DNA of 64,000 nucleotides from positions 63,832 through 127,831 of the forward strand of contig NZ_LSEF01000085.1 of assembly GCF_001641695.1 (NCBI RefSeq), written 5' to 3'. The DNA is from Bradyrhizobium neotropicale (GTDB taxonomy: Bacteria; Pseudomonadota; Alphaproteobacteria; Rhizobiales; Xanthobacteraceae). How positions within the stretch are numbered: the first letter of the stretch is position 1; every line of letters begins with the position of its first letter. Of the stretch, positions 9,065-18,056 are shown one piece after another. The notes beneath the pieces are model-generated. The model ran no database searches and had not been told where the DNA came from. It saw nothing but the letters and a program-made list of their open reading frames with translations. The position numbers were made by a program, and so were the translations under genes.

Positions 9065-10447
9065 TTGGAACCCCGGAATTTCGACGGGGATGCCGACCGT
9101 CCGCGGTCGGCAGGGGCTAAGCAGACGGGGCGGGTGCTTGTCATCGGCCCCTACTTGCGGGTGCGCGCGGGCGGAGCCGACGCGCAATCGGAAAGTTATG
9201 TCCTGCGAGACGCCGACGCCCGGCTCGACGAAGCCGCGGGCCTTGCGCGCGCGATTGATCTCGTCATTGCGGATGCGATCATCGCGCCGATCAGCCAGAT
9301 CCGGCCCGCGACCTATATCGGCAAGGGCAAGGTCGAGGAGATCACCGGGCTGATCAAGAGCCTGGAGGTCGACCTCGTCGTGATGGATTGCGCGCTGGCG
9401 CCGATCCAGCAGCGCAATCTCGAGAAGGAGTGGAACGCCAAGGTGCTCGACCGCACCGGGCTGATCCTCGAAATCTTCGGCCGGCGCGCCAAGACCAAGG
9501 AGGGCTCGCTCCAGGTCGAGCTCGCGCATCTGAACTATCAGCGCTCGCGCCTGGTGCGATCCTGGACCCACCTCGAACGCCAGCGCGGCGGTTTTGGATT
9601 CATGGGCGGTCCCGGCGAGACGCAGATCGAAGCAGACCGGCGGCTGATCCAGGAGCGCATCTCCAAGCTCGAGGGCGAGCTGAAAAAGGTTCAAGCGACG
9701 CGGCGTTTGCATCGCGCCGGCCGCCAGCGCGTGCCGTACCGCGTCGTCGCGCTGGTCGGTTACACCAATGCCGGCAAGTCGACGCTGTTCAACCGCCTGA
9801 CGCGCGCCGACGTGCAGGCCGCCGACATGCTGTTCGCGACCCTCGATCCGACGTTGCGCGCGCTGAACCTGCCGCATGGCGGCAAGGCGATGCTGTCGGA
9901 CACCGTCGGCTTCATCTCCAACCTGCCGACGCAGCTCGTCGCCGCCTTCCGCGCGACGCTCGAGGAGGTGCTCGAGGCCGACGTCATCCTGCACGTTCGC
10001 GACATCTCGCATGAGGACGCCGAAGCGCAGCAGAGCGACGTCGACGCGGTGCTGCGCCAGCTCGGCATCAACCCGGATGACTCGGGCCGCATCATCGAGG
10101 TCTGGAACAAGATCGATCGCTTCGATGCGGAGCAGCGCGACGAGCTGCTCAACATCGCCGCGCGCAGGCCGGAGGATCACCCGGCGATGCTGGTCTCCGC
10201 GGTGTCAGGCGAGGGGATCGACGCGTTGCTCGCCGCGATTGAGGAGCGGCTCGCGGCCAAGCGCACCACGCTCGACCTGTCGATCGACGCCGCTGATGGC
10301 GCCGGCATCTCCTGGCTGCACCGCAACGCCGAGGTGCTGGCGAAAGAGCTGCACGACGGCCGCTTCGACATGACGGTGCGGGTGGACGAGACCAAGCGCG
10401 ACATCGTGGTGTCACGCTTCGACGCCGTGCCGCATCTGTCGGCGTGA
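9065..10447 (+). CDS. hflX: Ribosome-associated GTPase HflX
   Basis: GTPase that binds and splits stalled 70S ribosomes, notably after heat stress. The 460-residue product begins at TTG 9065 (MEPRNFDGDADRPR in the protein) and shows the HflX N-terminal motif YIGKGKVEEI, the linker signature GPGETQIEADRRLI, the G1 loop GYTNAGKST, the G3 region SDTVGFI and G4 WNKID. A later ATG is not available before the conserved core, so the TTG start is reasonable; GAGAGTGATC upstream gives a weak ribosome-binding site. It is the last gene of the ntr-hfq-hflX block and is followed by a palindromic repeat. Confidence 0.95.
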   Translation: MEPRNFDGDADRPRSAGAKQTGRVLVIGPYLRVRAGGADAQSESYVLRDADARLDEAAGLARAIDLVIADAIIAPISQIRPATYIGKGKVEEITGLIKSLEVDLVVMDCALAPIQQRNLEKEWNAKVLDRTGLILEIFGRRAKTKEGSLQVELAHLNYQRSRLVRSWTHLERQRGGFGFMGGPGETQIEADRRLIQERISKLEGELKKVQATRRLHRAGRQRVPYRVVALVGYTNAGKSTLFNRLTRADVQAADMLFATLDPTLRALNLPHGGKAMLSDTVGFISNLPTQLVAAFRATLEEVLEADVILHVRDISHEDAEAQQSDVDAVLRQLGINPDDSGRIIEVWNKIDRFDAEQRDELLNIAARRPEDHPAMLVSAVSGEGIDALLAAIEERLAAKRTTLDLSIDAADGAGISWLHRNAEVLAKELHDGRFDMTVRVDETKRDIVVSRFDAVPHLSA

Positions 10448-10457
10448 GCCGCACTTT

Positions 10458-10541
10458 CGTAGCCCGAATGGAGCGAAGCGAAATCCGGGATGTCACAACA
10501 CGATGCGCCGCGGATTGCGCTTCGCTCCATCCGGGCTACGG
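10458..10541. repeat. Dispersed palindromic (REP-like) element
   Basis: CGTAGCCCGAATGGAGCGAA (from 10458) and its near-perfect inverted copy ending in GCTCCATCCGGGCTACG (to 10540) can fold into a long hairpin between hflX and mazG. I know this GTAGCCC...CCGGG type of intergenic palindrome from Bradyrhizobium genomes, where it occurs in many copies. Only one copy is obvious in this window. Confidence 0.75.
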
Positions 10542-10569
10542 ACTGGCTTTCGCCAGGACGACGCCTGAA

Positions 10570-11427
10570 TTAGCGGCGGACTTGCTTGCTCTTCTCGACC
10601 GTTGGAGCCGTCTTCTCGTCACCCTTCGCGGCATTCCACAGCGCGTCCATCTCGGCCAGCGACGCCTGCTCCAGCGTCCGTCCCTGCGCCGCCAGCGCGC
10701 GCTCGATATAGGCGAAGCGGCGTTCGAATTTCGCGTTGGTGGCGCGTAGCGAGGCTTCCGGGTCGGCGTTGGTATGGCGGGCGAGGTTGACGAGCGCGAA
10801 CAGCAGATCGCCGGTTTCCTCCGCCAGCCCCTCGCTGTCGTTGCGGTCCAGCGCGGCCTCGATCTCGTCGGCTTCCTCGCGAATCTTTGCCAGCACCGCG
10901 CGCGGATCGTTCCAATCGAAGCCCACGGTGGAGGCCTTGCGCTGCAATTCCATGGCGCGCGTCAGCGCGGGCTGGCCCGCCTTCACGCTCGACAACAGCG
11001 ATTTGTGCGACGTCTCCTCCGGCGGCCGCCGCGCGGCGCGTTCGGCCTTCTCCTCGGCCTTGATGCGGTCCCAGACTTCCGTGACATGAGAGGGCGCGAG
11101 GTTGCCGTCCTTGTCGGCGAAGACGTGGGGATGGCGCCGGATCATTTTGCGGGTGATGGCTTCGACGACGTCGCCAAAGGCGAATGCTTTCTGCTCCTCG
11201 GCCATCTGGGCGTGGTACACGACCTGCAACAGGAGGTCGCCGAGCTCCTCGCGCAAATCGTCGAGATCGCCGCGGGTGATCGCGTCGACCACCTCATAGG
11301 CTTCCTCGATCGTATAGGGCGCGATCGTCGCAAAATTCTGCTCGAGGTCCCAGGGGCAACCGGTCACGGGCGCGCGCAGCGCCGCCATGATCTCGATCAA
11401 GCGTGAAATGTCGCGGGAAGGGGTCAT
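10570..11427 (-). CDS. mazG: Nucleoside triphosphate pyrophosphohydrolase MazG
   Basis: House-cleaning enzyme that hydrolyses NTPs and dNTPs to monophosphates and pyrophosphate. The 285-residue product from ATG 11427 has the two tandem MazG domains: the first with GCPWDLEQ and EEAYEVVDAI plus EELGDLLLQVVYHA, the second with KIREEADEIEAAL and EETGDLLFALVNLAR, which carry the Glu/Asp metal ligands. The open frame reaches upstream to 11940 but that part overlaps queC and is non-coding shadow. It is convergent with hflX and divergent from queC. Confidence 0.94.
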   Translation of the reverse strand: MTPSRDISRLIEIMAALRAPVTGCPWDLEQNFATIAPYTIEEAYEVVDAITRGDLDDLREELGDLLLQVVYHAQMAEEQKAFAFGDVVEAITRKMIRRHPHVFADKDGNLAPSHVTEVWDRIKAEEKAERAARRPPEETSHKSLLSSVKAGQPALTRAMELQRKASTVGFDWNDPRAVLAKIREEADEIEAALDRNDSEGLAEETGDLLFALVNLARHTNADPEASLRATNAKFERRFAYIERALAAQGRTLEQASLAEMDALWNAAKGDEKTAPTVEKSKQVRR

Positions 11428-11553
11428 CGCGGGGCGTCTCCTTGGCTCGTAAGCCTTATGCCAAAAGCGGCCCTCCGTTCCCAGCGTAAGGCGCGGAAAC
11501 GGAGGAGTTTCCACCGATTGGCGGGCCGCCGCCATGGTGCTAAAGCGCGGGCC

Positions 11554-12267
11554 ATGAGTGACACATTTTCGACCGAAACCGCGCTGGTGCTGTTTTCCGG
11601 CGGCCAGGACTCCACCACGTGCCTTGCCTGGGCGCTCAGCCGCTTCGCGCGCGTGGAAACGCTGGGGTTCGAATATGGCCAGCGCCACGCCATCGAGCTT
11701 GCCTGTCGCGACCAGTTGCTCGGCGGCCTCAAGGGGTTGCGCGCCGAGTGGGCTTCCGGGCTCGGCGAGAGCCACACGCTGTCGATCCCGACGCTGGCGG
11801 CCGTGTCCGAGACGGCCCTGACGCGGGATGTCGCGATCGCGATGGGCGCGGACGGCCTGCCGAACACCTTCGTGCCCGGCCGCAATCTGGTGTTCCTCAC
11901 CTTTGCCGCTGCGCTGGCCTACCGGCGCGGCATCACCCACATCGTCGGCGGCATGTGCGAGACCGACTATTCCGGCTATCCCGATTGCCGCGACGAGACC
12001 ATCCGCGCCATGCAGGCCGCGCTATCGCTCGGCATGGCCAGGAAATTCGAGCTGCATACGCCCTTGATGTGGATCGACAAGGCGGCGACCTGGAAGCTGG
12101 CGCATGACCTCGGCGGGCAGGGGCTGGTCGACCTCATCCGCGAGCAGTCCCACACTTGCTATCTCGGCGAGCGCGGCGCGCAGCACGACTGGGGCTATGG
12201 CTGCGGGGAGTGCCCCGCCTGCAGCCTGCGGGCGAAGGGATGGAAGGAGTACGTGGCGGCGAGCTGA
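11554..12267 (+). CDS. queC: 7-cyano-7-deazaguanine synthase QueC
   Basis: Makes preQ0 from 7-carboxy-7-deazaguanine with ATP and ammonia in queuosine biosynthesis. From ATG 11554 the protein has 237 residues: the PP-loop LFSGGQDSTTCL near residue 13, YSGYPDCRDE near 146, and the zinc-binding cysteine cluster HTCYLGER and CGECPACSLRAKGW at the C-terminus. The frame is open back to 11458, but the PP-loop position in the family fits the 11554 start. No other que genes are in the window and no preQ1 riboswitch was recognised upstream. Confidence 0.95.
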   Translation: MSDTFSTETALVLFSGGQDSTTCLAWALSRFARVETLGFEYGQRHAIELACRDQLLGGLKGLRAEWASGLGESHTLSIPTLAAVSETALTRDVAIAMGADGLPNTFVPGRNLVFLTFAAALAYRRGITHIVGGMCETDYSGYPDCRDETIRAMQAALSLGMARKFELHTPLMWIDKAATWKLAHDLGGQGLVDLIREQSHTCYLGERGAQHDWGYGCGECPACSLRAKGWKEYVAAS

Positions 12268-12282
12268 CGCCAAATGCTCGGT

Positions 12283-12390
12283 GTGATCACCCGCGAAAGC
12301 GGATGATTCAGTATTCCAAAGGCGCTTGTGGGATACGGAGAGGCCGCGGCGCACTGGGTCGCCCGGTGAAGCCGGGCGACGACGAGTGGA
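12283..12390. repeat. Dispersed intergenic repeat with two short hairpins
   Basis: Downstream of queC, CACCCGCGAAAGCGGATG and CGCCCGGTGAAGCCGGGCG are two short palindromes joined by a segment including GAGAGGCCGCGGCGCACTGG. This composite resembles a multi-copy intergenic repeat I know from Bradyrhizobium. It probably lies in the 3' region of queC; no function is established. Confidence 0.6.
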
Positions 12391-12410
12391 GAGGACGGAT
12401 GCTCCCTCAA

Positions 12411-12499
12411 GCCGTCATTGCGAGGAGCTCTTGCGACGAAGCGATCCAGAATCTTTCCGCGGAAAGACTCTGGATTGCTTCGCTGCGCTCGCAATGACG
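12411..12499. repeat. Dispersed palindromic repeat (GTCATTGCGAGGAGC type)
   Basis: CGTCATTGCGAGGAGCTCTT at 12413 onward is mirrored by CTGGATTGCTTCGCTGCGCT and CGCAATGACG, ending at 12499. The whole folds as one long imperfect hairpin between queC and the convergent nitrile hydratase operon. This is a known high-copy palindrome type in Bradyrhizobium. It may serve as a bidirectional 3'-end structure. Confidence 0.75.
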
Positions 12500-12513
12500 G
12501 GTGTGGCGGCGAG

Positions 12514-12891
12514 CTAGCCAAAATCCTCCGGCGTCAGCTCGATCGGCTTGCCGTGCGGGGTGCGATCGGCGGCGTGGTCCCAGGCGTCACGGTAGCGGTT
12601 CAGAGTCTCCGTGGATGCAACGCCCTTGCTGGCGACGAGCTTTTCCAACGTGGCGAGCCAGTGCAGATAGTAGGTCTCGCCGGTGTCGGGATCGCCGGCG
12701 GCCTGCGCGCGCTTGATCTCGTCGGCGAGCGCTGAGGCCCATTCGGGCCACGTGAACACGCCGCGATCATGCAGCGTCAGCACCATGGCGAAGGCATGCG
12801 CCTCCCACGGGGCGCGGAACACCGGGCCATCGTCATCGCGTGGAATGCTCGGAATCGCCGCCGTCGCGGCGGCAGCAAGCGTGCTGCTCAT
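12514..12891 (-). CDS. Nitrile hydratase accessory (activator) protein
   Basis: A 125-residue protein whose central part, FRAPWEAHAFAMVLTLHDRG and WPEWASALADEIKRAQ, is related to the N-terminal half of the nitrile hydratase beta subunit, as in the P14K/NHase activator family that delivers cobalt to the alpha subunit. It is the last gene of the alpha-beta-activator operon; its ATG at 12891 overlaps the beta stop by one base (TGATG), and a GTG three bases earlier is also possible. No cysteine motif is seen. Confidence 0.85.
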   Translation of the reverse strand: MSSTLAAAATAAIPSIPRDDDGPVFRAPWEAHAFAMVLTLHDRGVFTWPEWASALADEIKRAQAAGDPDTGETYYLHWLATLEKLVASKGVASTETLNRYRDAWDHAADRTPHGKPIELTPEDFG

Positions 12892-13550
12892 CACGCCGGA
12901 TCCAGATAGGGCTCGAAGGCGTCGATCGAGACCTTTGAGGTCGGATCACCGTCCGCGCCCCAGAGATCGCGCCCCTCGAACACGACCGTGTAGAGCCATT
13001 GCGGGTTCTCGCCGAGCTCCATCGCCGCGGAATCCGGAAACACGTGACAGCCGTGGTTCAGCTCGACGATTCCGACATGGCCACGGACATAGCGCGGCAG
13101 CCGCGTATGCGTGGTGGGGTGAATGTTCTTCGCGCGCACGCGATCGCCGATCTTGAATTTCGCCGGCACTGGAGCAGGGCGGGCGAACTTGCCGCGCACC
13201 ATGACGCGCTCGACATCGTCGAGACCGAACTTGCCGTGCTTGAGCGCTTTCGCCGGCTGCACTGCGCGGCCGGCGGCGACCTCCTCCCTTGTGAGGTAGC
13301 CCTTGGCGATCAGCATCTCCTCGAGGCCGAGGAACCACTTTTTGTAATAGGAGCTCGAGAGGTAGACATGCGGCGGCAGCGTCTCGCGATAGAAGCGGGA
13401 GGTGTCGATGTTGAAGGCGCCGGCCGCACCCATCGCGCGCACCATGGCGAGGACACGCGACTCCCAGTCCGCGTGGAACATCGGTTCGTTCGGCTCGGGC
13501 TCGACCTTGCCGAACCCGTCCATACCGCCCATGTCGTGCACGCCGTTCAC
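12891..13550 (-). CDS. nthB: Nitrile hydratase subunit beta
   Basis: Structural partner of the alpha subunit in hydration of nitriles to amides. The 219-residue product begins VNGVHDMGGMDGFGKVEPEP, the canonical NHase beta start; the GTG at 13550 overlaps the alpha stop by four bases (GTGA). The C-terminal SH3-like part contains FKIGDRVRAKNIHPTTHTRL and YVRGHVGIVE, both conserved. Length is typical. It is translationally coupled to its neighbours on both sides. Confidence 0.95.
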   Translation of the reverse strand: MNGVHDMGGMDGFGKVEPEPNEPMFHADWESRVLAMVRAMGAAGAFNIDTSRFYRETLPPHVYLSSSYYKKWFLGLEEMLIAKGYLTREEVAAGRAVQPAKALKHGKFGLDDVERVMVRGKFARPAPVPAKFKIGDRVRAKNIHPTTHTRLPRYVRGHVGIVELNHGCHVFPDSAAMELGENPQWLYTVVFEGRDLWGADGDPTSKVSIDAFEPYLDPA

Positions 13551-14179
13551 GACGGCGCTCCCGGCTTCCTCGGAAATCCGGTGCCGATCATGGAATCGCG
13601 GGTGACGAGCTCGGTGAGCTGCTCCTCGCTCCAGCCTTCCGTGCCTTCGGGGCGCATCGGCAGCACCAGGAAACGCGTCTCGGCAGTCGAATCCCACACC
13701 CTGATTTCGATGTCCTTCGGCACCGTCACGCCGAAATCAGCGAGCATGCCGCGCGGATCCTTCACAGCACGCGAGCGATAGGGCGCGGCCTTGTACCAGA
13801 CCGGCGGCAAGCCCAGCATTTCCCATGGGTAGCAGGAGCACAGCGTGCACACGACCATGTTGTGACGCTGCGGCGTGTTCTCGACCACGACGAGATGATC
13901 TCCGACGCGGCTGACATGGCCGAGCGTGCCGATCGCCTTGCTGCCGTCCTCCAGCAGCGCCGTCTTGAAGGCCGGATCGGTCCAGGCCTTGGCGACGACG
14001 CGAGCGCCGTTATGCGGACCGATCTTGGTCTCGTAGGCCTGGATGATGGCGTCGAGCGCGGCCGGCTCGACGTAGCCTTTCTCGGTCAGGATCGTCTCGA
14101 GTGCGCGCACGCGCAGCTCCGTCTCAGACAGTTCCGAATGGTCTTGATCGTGATGATGGTGGTCGTGATCGCTGCTCAT
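13547..14179 (-). CDS. nthA: Nitrile hydratase subunit alpha, cobalt type
   Basis: Catalytic subunit converting R-CN to the amide. The 210-residue product contains the metal claw VCTLCSCY, with Cys111, Cys114, Ser115 and Cys116 as ligand residues; the Thr after the first Cys and the Tyr after the last are hallmarks of the cobalt form (iron enzymes have Ser and Thr). The N-terminus carries a His-rich stretch (DHDHHHHDQDH), which may help hold metal. It is the first gene of the operon. No amidase gene that would use the amide product is found nearby. Confidence 0.96.
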   Translation of the reverse strand: MSSDHDHHHHDQDHSELSETELRVRALETILTEKGYVEPAALDAIIQAYETKIGPHNGARVVAKAWTDPAFKTALLEDGSKAIGTLGHVSRVGDHLVVVENTPQRHNMVVCTLCSCYPWEMLGLPPVWYKAAPYRSRAVKDPRGMLADFGVTVPKDIEIRVWDSTAETRFLVLPMRPEGTEGWSEEQLTELVTRDSMIGTGFPRKPGAPS

Positions 14180-14301
14180 GGCTACGAAGATAGGCGTAAT
14201 CTTCCCCGCCTGTCGAGCCTTCGTTGCAGCGCAATCCGGCCACGTATTCGTGACGCCGTTTGTGCGCTAGCATCGGCACAAACTTGCTTTGGAGGCGCCC
14301 G

Positions 14302-15108
14302 GTGACGCACTTCGTGAAGATCGAGAAGGGCCATGGCCCCGAGGGGCGCATCGCAATCGTGCGGTTCGACCGCGGCGATGGCATCAACGCGCTGTCGCCG
14401 GAGGCGCTGCGGCAGCTCACCGCAGCCGCGCGCAGCTTCGAGGATGACGCTGTGACCTCCGTCGTGGTGCTGACGGGAAACACGGATTGCTTCAGCGCCG
14501 GCTTCGACCTGAAGGACGCGGAAGGCCGCTCGCGCAAGGACATGGATCTCGGCACGCTGCGCAGGCACCTGAAACTCGGACCACGCCTGACCCAGGCCTG
14601 GCACGAGATGGAACAGATCACGATCGCGGCGATCGAAGGCTATTGCATCGGCGGCGGTGTGGCGCTCGCCGTCGCGCTCGACTTCCGCGTGATGGGGCGC
14701 GATGCGCATCTGCGCGTGCCCGAGATCGGGCTTGGCATGAACATGAGCTGGCAGAGCATCCCGCGCATGCTGCACCTGATGGGGCCGGCCCGCACCAAGC
14801 AGGCGGTGATCCTGGCCGATCAGCGCATCTCGGCGGACGAGGCCTACGAGTGGCATTTGGTGGAGCAGGTCGTCGATCCCGGAAAGGCGTTCGATGCCGC
14901 CATGGAGCTCGCCCGGAAAGTCGCCGCCCAGCCGCCGCTCTCGGTCGCCATGACCAAGCTCACCGTCAACCGCCTCGCGCATGCGCTGGACGATCTCGCA
15001 AGCCACATGGACGTCGACCAGTTCGCGCTCGCAAGTCTCACCGAGGACCACAAGGAGGGCGTGGAGGCGTTCCTGACCCGCCGCAAGCCGCGGTTCAAAG
15101 GACGGTAG
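14302..15108 (+). CDS. Enoyl-CoA hydratase/isomerase (crotonase) family protein
   Basis: A 268-residue crotonase-fold protein from GTG 14302, preceded at six bases by GGAGG. The oxyanion-hole segments are FSAGFDLKD and IEGYCIGGGVALAVALD, and PEIGLGMN holds one of the two usual catalytic Glu residues. The other, which in classical hydratases follows GGG-C as Glu, is Ala here (GGGVALA), so simple hydratase activity is doubtful and an isomerase or other CoA reaction is possible. It is divergent from the nitrile hydratase operon and 117 bases ahead of a DASS transporter. Confidence 0.88.
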   Translation: MTHFVKIEKGHGPEGRIAIVRFDRGDGINALSPEALRQLTAAARSFEDDAVTSVVVLTGNTDCFSAGFDLKDAEGRSRKDMDLGTLRRHLKLGPRLTQAWHEMEQITIAAIEGYCIGGGVALAVALDFRVMGRDAHLRVPEIGLGMNMSWQSIPRMLHLMGPARTKQAVILADQRISADEAYEWHLVEQVVDPGKAFDAAMELARKVAAQPPLSVAMTKLTVNRLAHALDDLASHMDVDQFALASLTEDHKEGVEAFLTRRKPRFKGR

Positions 15109-15225
15109 AACGTCAGGCGAGGCCATTGATCGCACCGCGGACAGTTCGTATACGCCGCGACAGGGACAAAAGCGCCGGGCCAACCGGCCGGGACAGAATG
15201 CCGTGAAAATTGGAGGGGAGGGCCG

Positions 15226-16701
15226 ATGACCGCCAGCTCGCAGGCGCCTGAGGCGAAACGATTTAGTTGGAAACAGCTCGCGCCGCTCGTGGTGTGGCTC
15301 GCGATCTATCTGTGGCCGGTCCCTCCGGGGCTCAATGTCAATCAGTGGCACTATTTTGCGGTCTTCGCGGCGGTCATCACCGGCCTCATCCTGGAATCGA
15401 TGCCGGTCGGCGCGGTCGGCCTGATCGGGCTCACCGTCGCGGGCGTCAGCGGCTATATCGAAGCCGACCCGACCAAATCGCTGCGCTGGATGTTGGCGGG
15501 GTTTGCCGAGAGCACGGTGTGGCTGATCGTGGGCGCCTTCGTGTTCTCGATCGGCTATCGCAAGAGCGCGCTCGGACGACGCATCGCGCTCGTGCTGGTA
15601 CAACGCCTCGGCAGCAACACGCTCGGCCTCGGCTATGCGGTCGCGATGTCGGATTTCCTGCTCGCACCGGCGACGCCATCCAACACGGCGCGCAGCGGCG
15701 GCATCGTCTATCCCATCATCAGCAACATCCCGCGCATCTACGGCTCCGAGCCGGGACCGACCGCCGGCAAGATCGGCACCTATGTGATGTGGACCGCCTT
15801 TGCCGCGACCGCTGTCACGAGCTCGCTGTTCTTCACCGCGCTGGCGCCCAATGCGGCGGCGCTCGCGATCGCCAAGAGGACGGTCGGGGTCGAGATCAGC
15901 TGGAGCCAGTGGTTCATCGGCTTCGCGCCGCTCGGCATCCTTCTGATGCTGCTGGTCCCGCTGCTCAGCTATCTCGTGTGCCGTCCGGAGGTGAAGCGGA
16001 GCCCGGAAATCTCCGAATGGGCAGCGAAGGAGCTCGCGGGCATGGGCCCGATGTCGCGCAACGAATGGATCATGCTGGCGCTGATCGTGCTCGCGATGTT
16101 CCTGTGGATCGCAGGCTCGAGCCCGGACATGCACGTACCCTTGCTCGGCTCCAACTTCGTCAACGCCACCACCGTCGTCTTCATCGTGATCTCGCTGATG
16201 CTGGTCACGGGCGTGATCGAGTTCGCCGACATCGTCGCCGAGAAGAGCGCCTGGGAGGTGTTTTTCTACTTCACCTCGCTCTTGACGCTGGCTTCGGGTC
16301 TCAACGAGATCGGCTTCATCAAATGGTTTGCCACCGAATATGCAAAGCCGCTGGCCGGGCTGTCGCCGTCGACTGCCATGATCCTGCTGGTCGCGCTGTT
16401 CTTCTGGATCCACTATTTCTTCTCGAGCATCACTTCGCATGCGGCCGCGGTGCTGCCTGTGGTGCTCGCGGTCGGCTCGGGCATCGCCGAGCTGCCGGTC
16501 GTAACGCTCGCCATGCTCTGCATGTATTCGCTCGGCCTCATGGGCGTGATCTCGCCTTACGCGACGGGACCCGCGCCAATGTATTTCGGCAGCGGCTATA
16601 TCGGCAAAGGCCAGTTCTGGGGTTTTGGCCTGATCTTCGGGGTGATCTATTTTGCCGGGCTCTTGCTGATCGTGCTGCCCTGGTTGCAGGTGGTCCGGTA
16701 G
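15226..16701 (+). CDS. DASS (SLC13) family anion:sodium symporter
   Basis: A 491-residue inner-membrane protein with about 12 hydrophobic segments. It has features of the divalent-anion:Na+ family: SDFLLAPATPSNTARSGGIV near residue 143 (the SNT sodium motif) and a second half repeat ending with GVISPYATGPAPMYFGSGYI. Substrates in the family are di- and tricarboxylates such as succinate, citrate or tartrate; which one is used here is unknown. A strong ribosome-binding site (GGAGGGGAGG) lies before ATG 15226. It may be co-transcribed with the crotonase gene. Confidence 0.9.
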   Translation: MTASSQAPEAKRFSWKQLAPLVVWLAIYLWPVPPGLNVNQWHYFAVFAAVITGLILESMPVGAVGLIGLTVAGVSGYIEADPTKSLRWMLAGFAESTVWLIVGAFVFSIGYRKSALGRRIALVLVQRLGSNTLGLGYAVAMSDFLLAPATPSNTARSGGIVYPIISNIPRIYGSEPGPTAGKIGTYVMWTAFAATAVTSSLFFTALAPNAAALAIAKRTVGVEISWSQWFIGFAPLGILLMLLVPLLSYLVCRPEVKRSPEISEWAAKELAGMGPMSRNEWIMLALIVLAMFLWIAGSSPDMHVPLLGSNFVNATTVVFIVISLMLVTGVIEFADIVAEKSAWEVFFYFTSLLTLASGLNEIGFIKWFATEYAKPLAGLSPSTAMILLVALFFWIHYFFSSITSHAAAVLPVVLAVGSGIAELPVVTLAMLCMYSLGLMGVISPYATGPAPMYFGSGYIGKGQFWGFGLIFGVIYFAGLLLIVLPWLQVVR

Positions 16702-16931
16702 GGCCGCTGCCTGCTGGGCGCAGATGAATTTCCTGCGGCGGGGAGGGATCGCGAAAGCTTTCTCCTCCTCGCTACAAATATCTGAAATTGCCAGACAGCC
16801 GCGAACGCGCGATGGTGCGTGCTGCAGTGCAGCGTTTCCCATGGAACCGCGTGCCCCCTAATCCCGTCGCTTGAAGCGACTTGCCCTCGCGCCCCGCCTG
16901 GCGAGCGCGCCGGCGATCCGTTGTGAGAGAG

Positions 16932-18056
16932 ATGAACGCACACCAATCATTGGCGATCGGACAGCCGATCGATCCTCGCGAGGCGGTTTCACCCGCCCCA
17001 GCCGTCGCGGATGCGATGGTCCGTTTCGAGGGCATTTCGAAGATCTATCCGGCCTATCGCGGCAAGCCCGGCGTCAACGCGCTGCAAGGCATCGACTTCG
17101 CAATCCCGCGCGGGTCGATCACGGGCGTAATCGGCCGCTCGGGCGCCGGCAAGTCGAGTCTCGTTCGTCTGATCAACGGACTGGAGAAGCCGACCACGGG
17201 CCGCGTCGTCGTCGATGGCCGCGATATCTCGGCGCTGGCCGGCCACGAGCTGCGGCTGGCGCAGCGTTCGATCGGGATGATCTTCCAGCACTTCAACCTG
17301 CTGTCGTCGCGGACAGCGGCTGCCAACATCGCGCTACCGCTGGAGATCGCCGGCTGGCCGAACGCCGAGATCAAGGCGCGCGTCGCCGAGCTGCTCGCGC
17401 TGGTCGGGATCGCCGACAAGCACGACCGCTATCCATCAGAGCTCTCCGGCGGCCAGAAGCAGCGGGTCGGCATCGCGCGCGCGCTGGCGACGCGCCCGAG
17501 CGTGCTGTTGTCGGACGAGGCGACCTCGGCGCTCGATCCCCAGACCACGCGTGCGATCCTCGATCTGCTCGCGAACATCAACCGCGAGCTCGGTGTGACC
17601 ATCGTGCTGATCACCCACGAGATGTCCGTCGTTCGCCAGCTCGCGAAGGAAGTTGTCGTGCTCGACAGCGGCCACGTGGTCGAGAAGGGCCATGTCGCCG
17701 ACATCTTCACCCATCCGCAGCACCCGATCACGCAATCCTTCCTGGCCGAGGTGATCGGCGACAGCCTGCCGGTGTCACTGGCGAGCCGGATCGTGCCGGA
17801 ACCGCTCACGGGCGGGCACGCGGTCATCCGCGTCCAGGTGCGCGGCGCCGGGGCCGGCGATACGCTGGTCGCGCGGCTGGCGCGCGAGCTCGGCCTTGAC
17901 GTGTCGCTGCTGTCGGCGCGGATCGACGAGATCGGCGGTCAGCATGTCGGTTCGCTGACCCTGGGCATTCCCGGCGGCGAAGCCGCGGCCGGGCGCGCGC
18001 TCTCCTTCCTCTCCCTGCAACAGATTTCCGCGGAGCGGCTCGGCTATGTCGCCTGA
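16932..18056 (+). CDS. metN: Methionine ABC transporter ATP-binding protein MetN
   Basis: ATPase of the MetNIQ importer for D- and L-methionine. The 374-residue protein has Walker A GRSGAGKSSL, the signature LSGGQKQRVGIARAL, Walker B VLLSDEATSALD and the switch His in LITHEMS, followed by a C-terminal NIL domain (about 285-374) which in MetN binds methionine and gives feedback inhibition. ATG 16932 is preceded by GTGAGAGAG; an upstream in-frame start at 16881 adds an unlikely Arg-rich leader. It overlaps metI by eleven bases. No SAM riboswitch was recognised upstream. Confidence 0.95.
   Translation: MNAHQSLAIGQPIDPREAVSPAPAVADAMVRFEGISKIYPAYRGKPGVNALQGIDFAIPRGSITGVIGRSGAGKSSLVRLINGLEKPTTGRVVVDGRDISALAGHELRLAQRSIGMIFQHFNLLSSRTAAANIALPLEIAGWPNAEIKARVAELLALVGIADKHDRYPSELSGGQKQRVGIARALATRPSVLLSDEATSALDPQTTRAILDLLANINRELGVTIVLITHEMSVVRQLAKEVVVLDSGHVVEKGHVADIFTHPQHPITQSFLAEVIGDSLPVSLASRIVPEPLTGGHAVIRVQVRGAGAGDTLVARLARELGLDVSLLSARIDEIGGQHVGSLTLGIPGGEAAAGRALSFLSLQQISAERLGYVA

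Noticed and set aside
14182..16842. An 886-codon minus-strand open frame across the crotonase and DASS genes
   Set aside because: Low-complexity His/Arg/Asp-rich translation with no motifs; it is the antisense of well-supported membrane and crotonase genes.
16702..16931. Possible SAM riboswitch ahead of metNIQ
   Set aside because: I looked for SAM-I and SAM-II landmarks and found none; only a short hairpin (GTCGCT/AGCGAC near 16865) is present.
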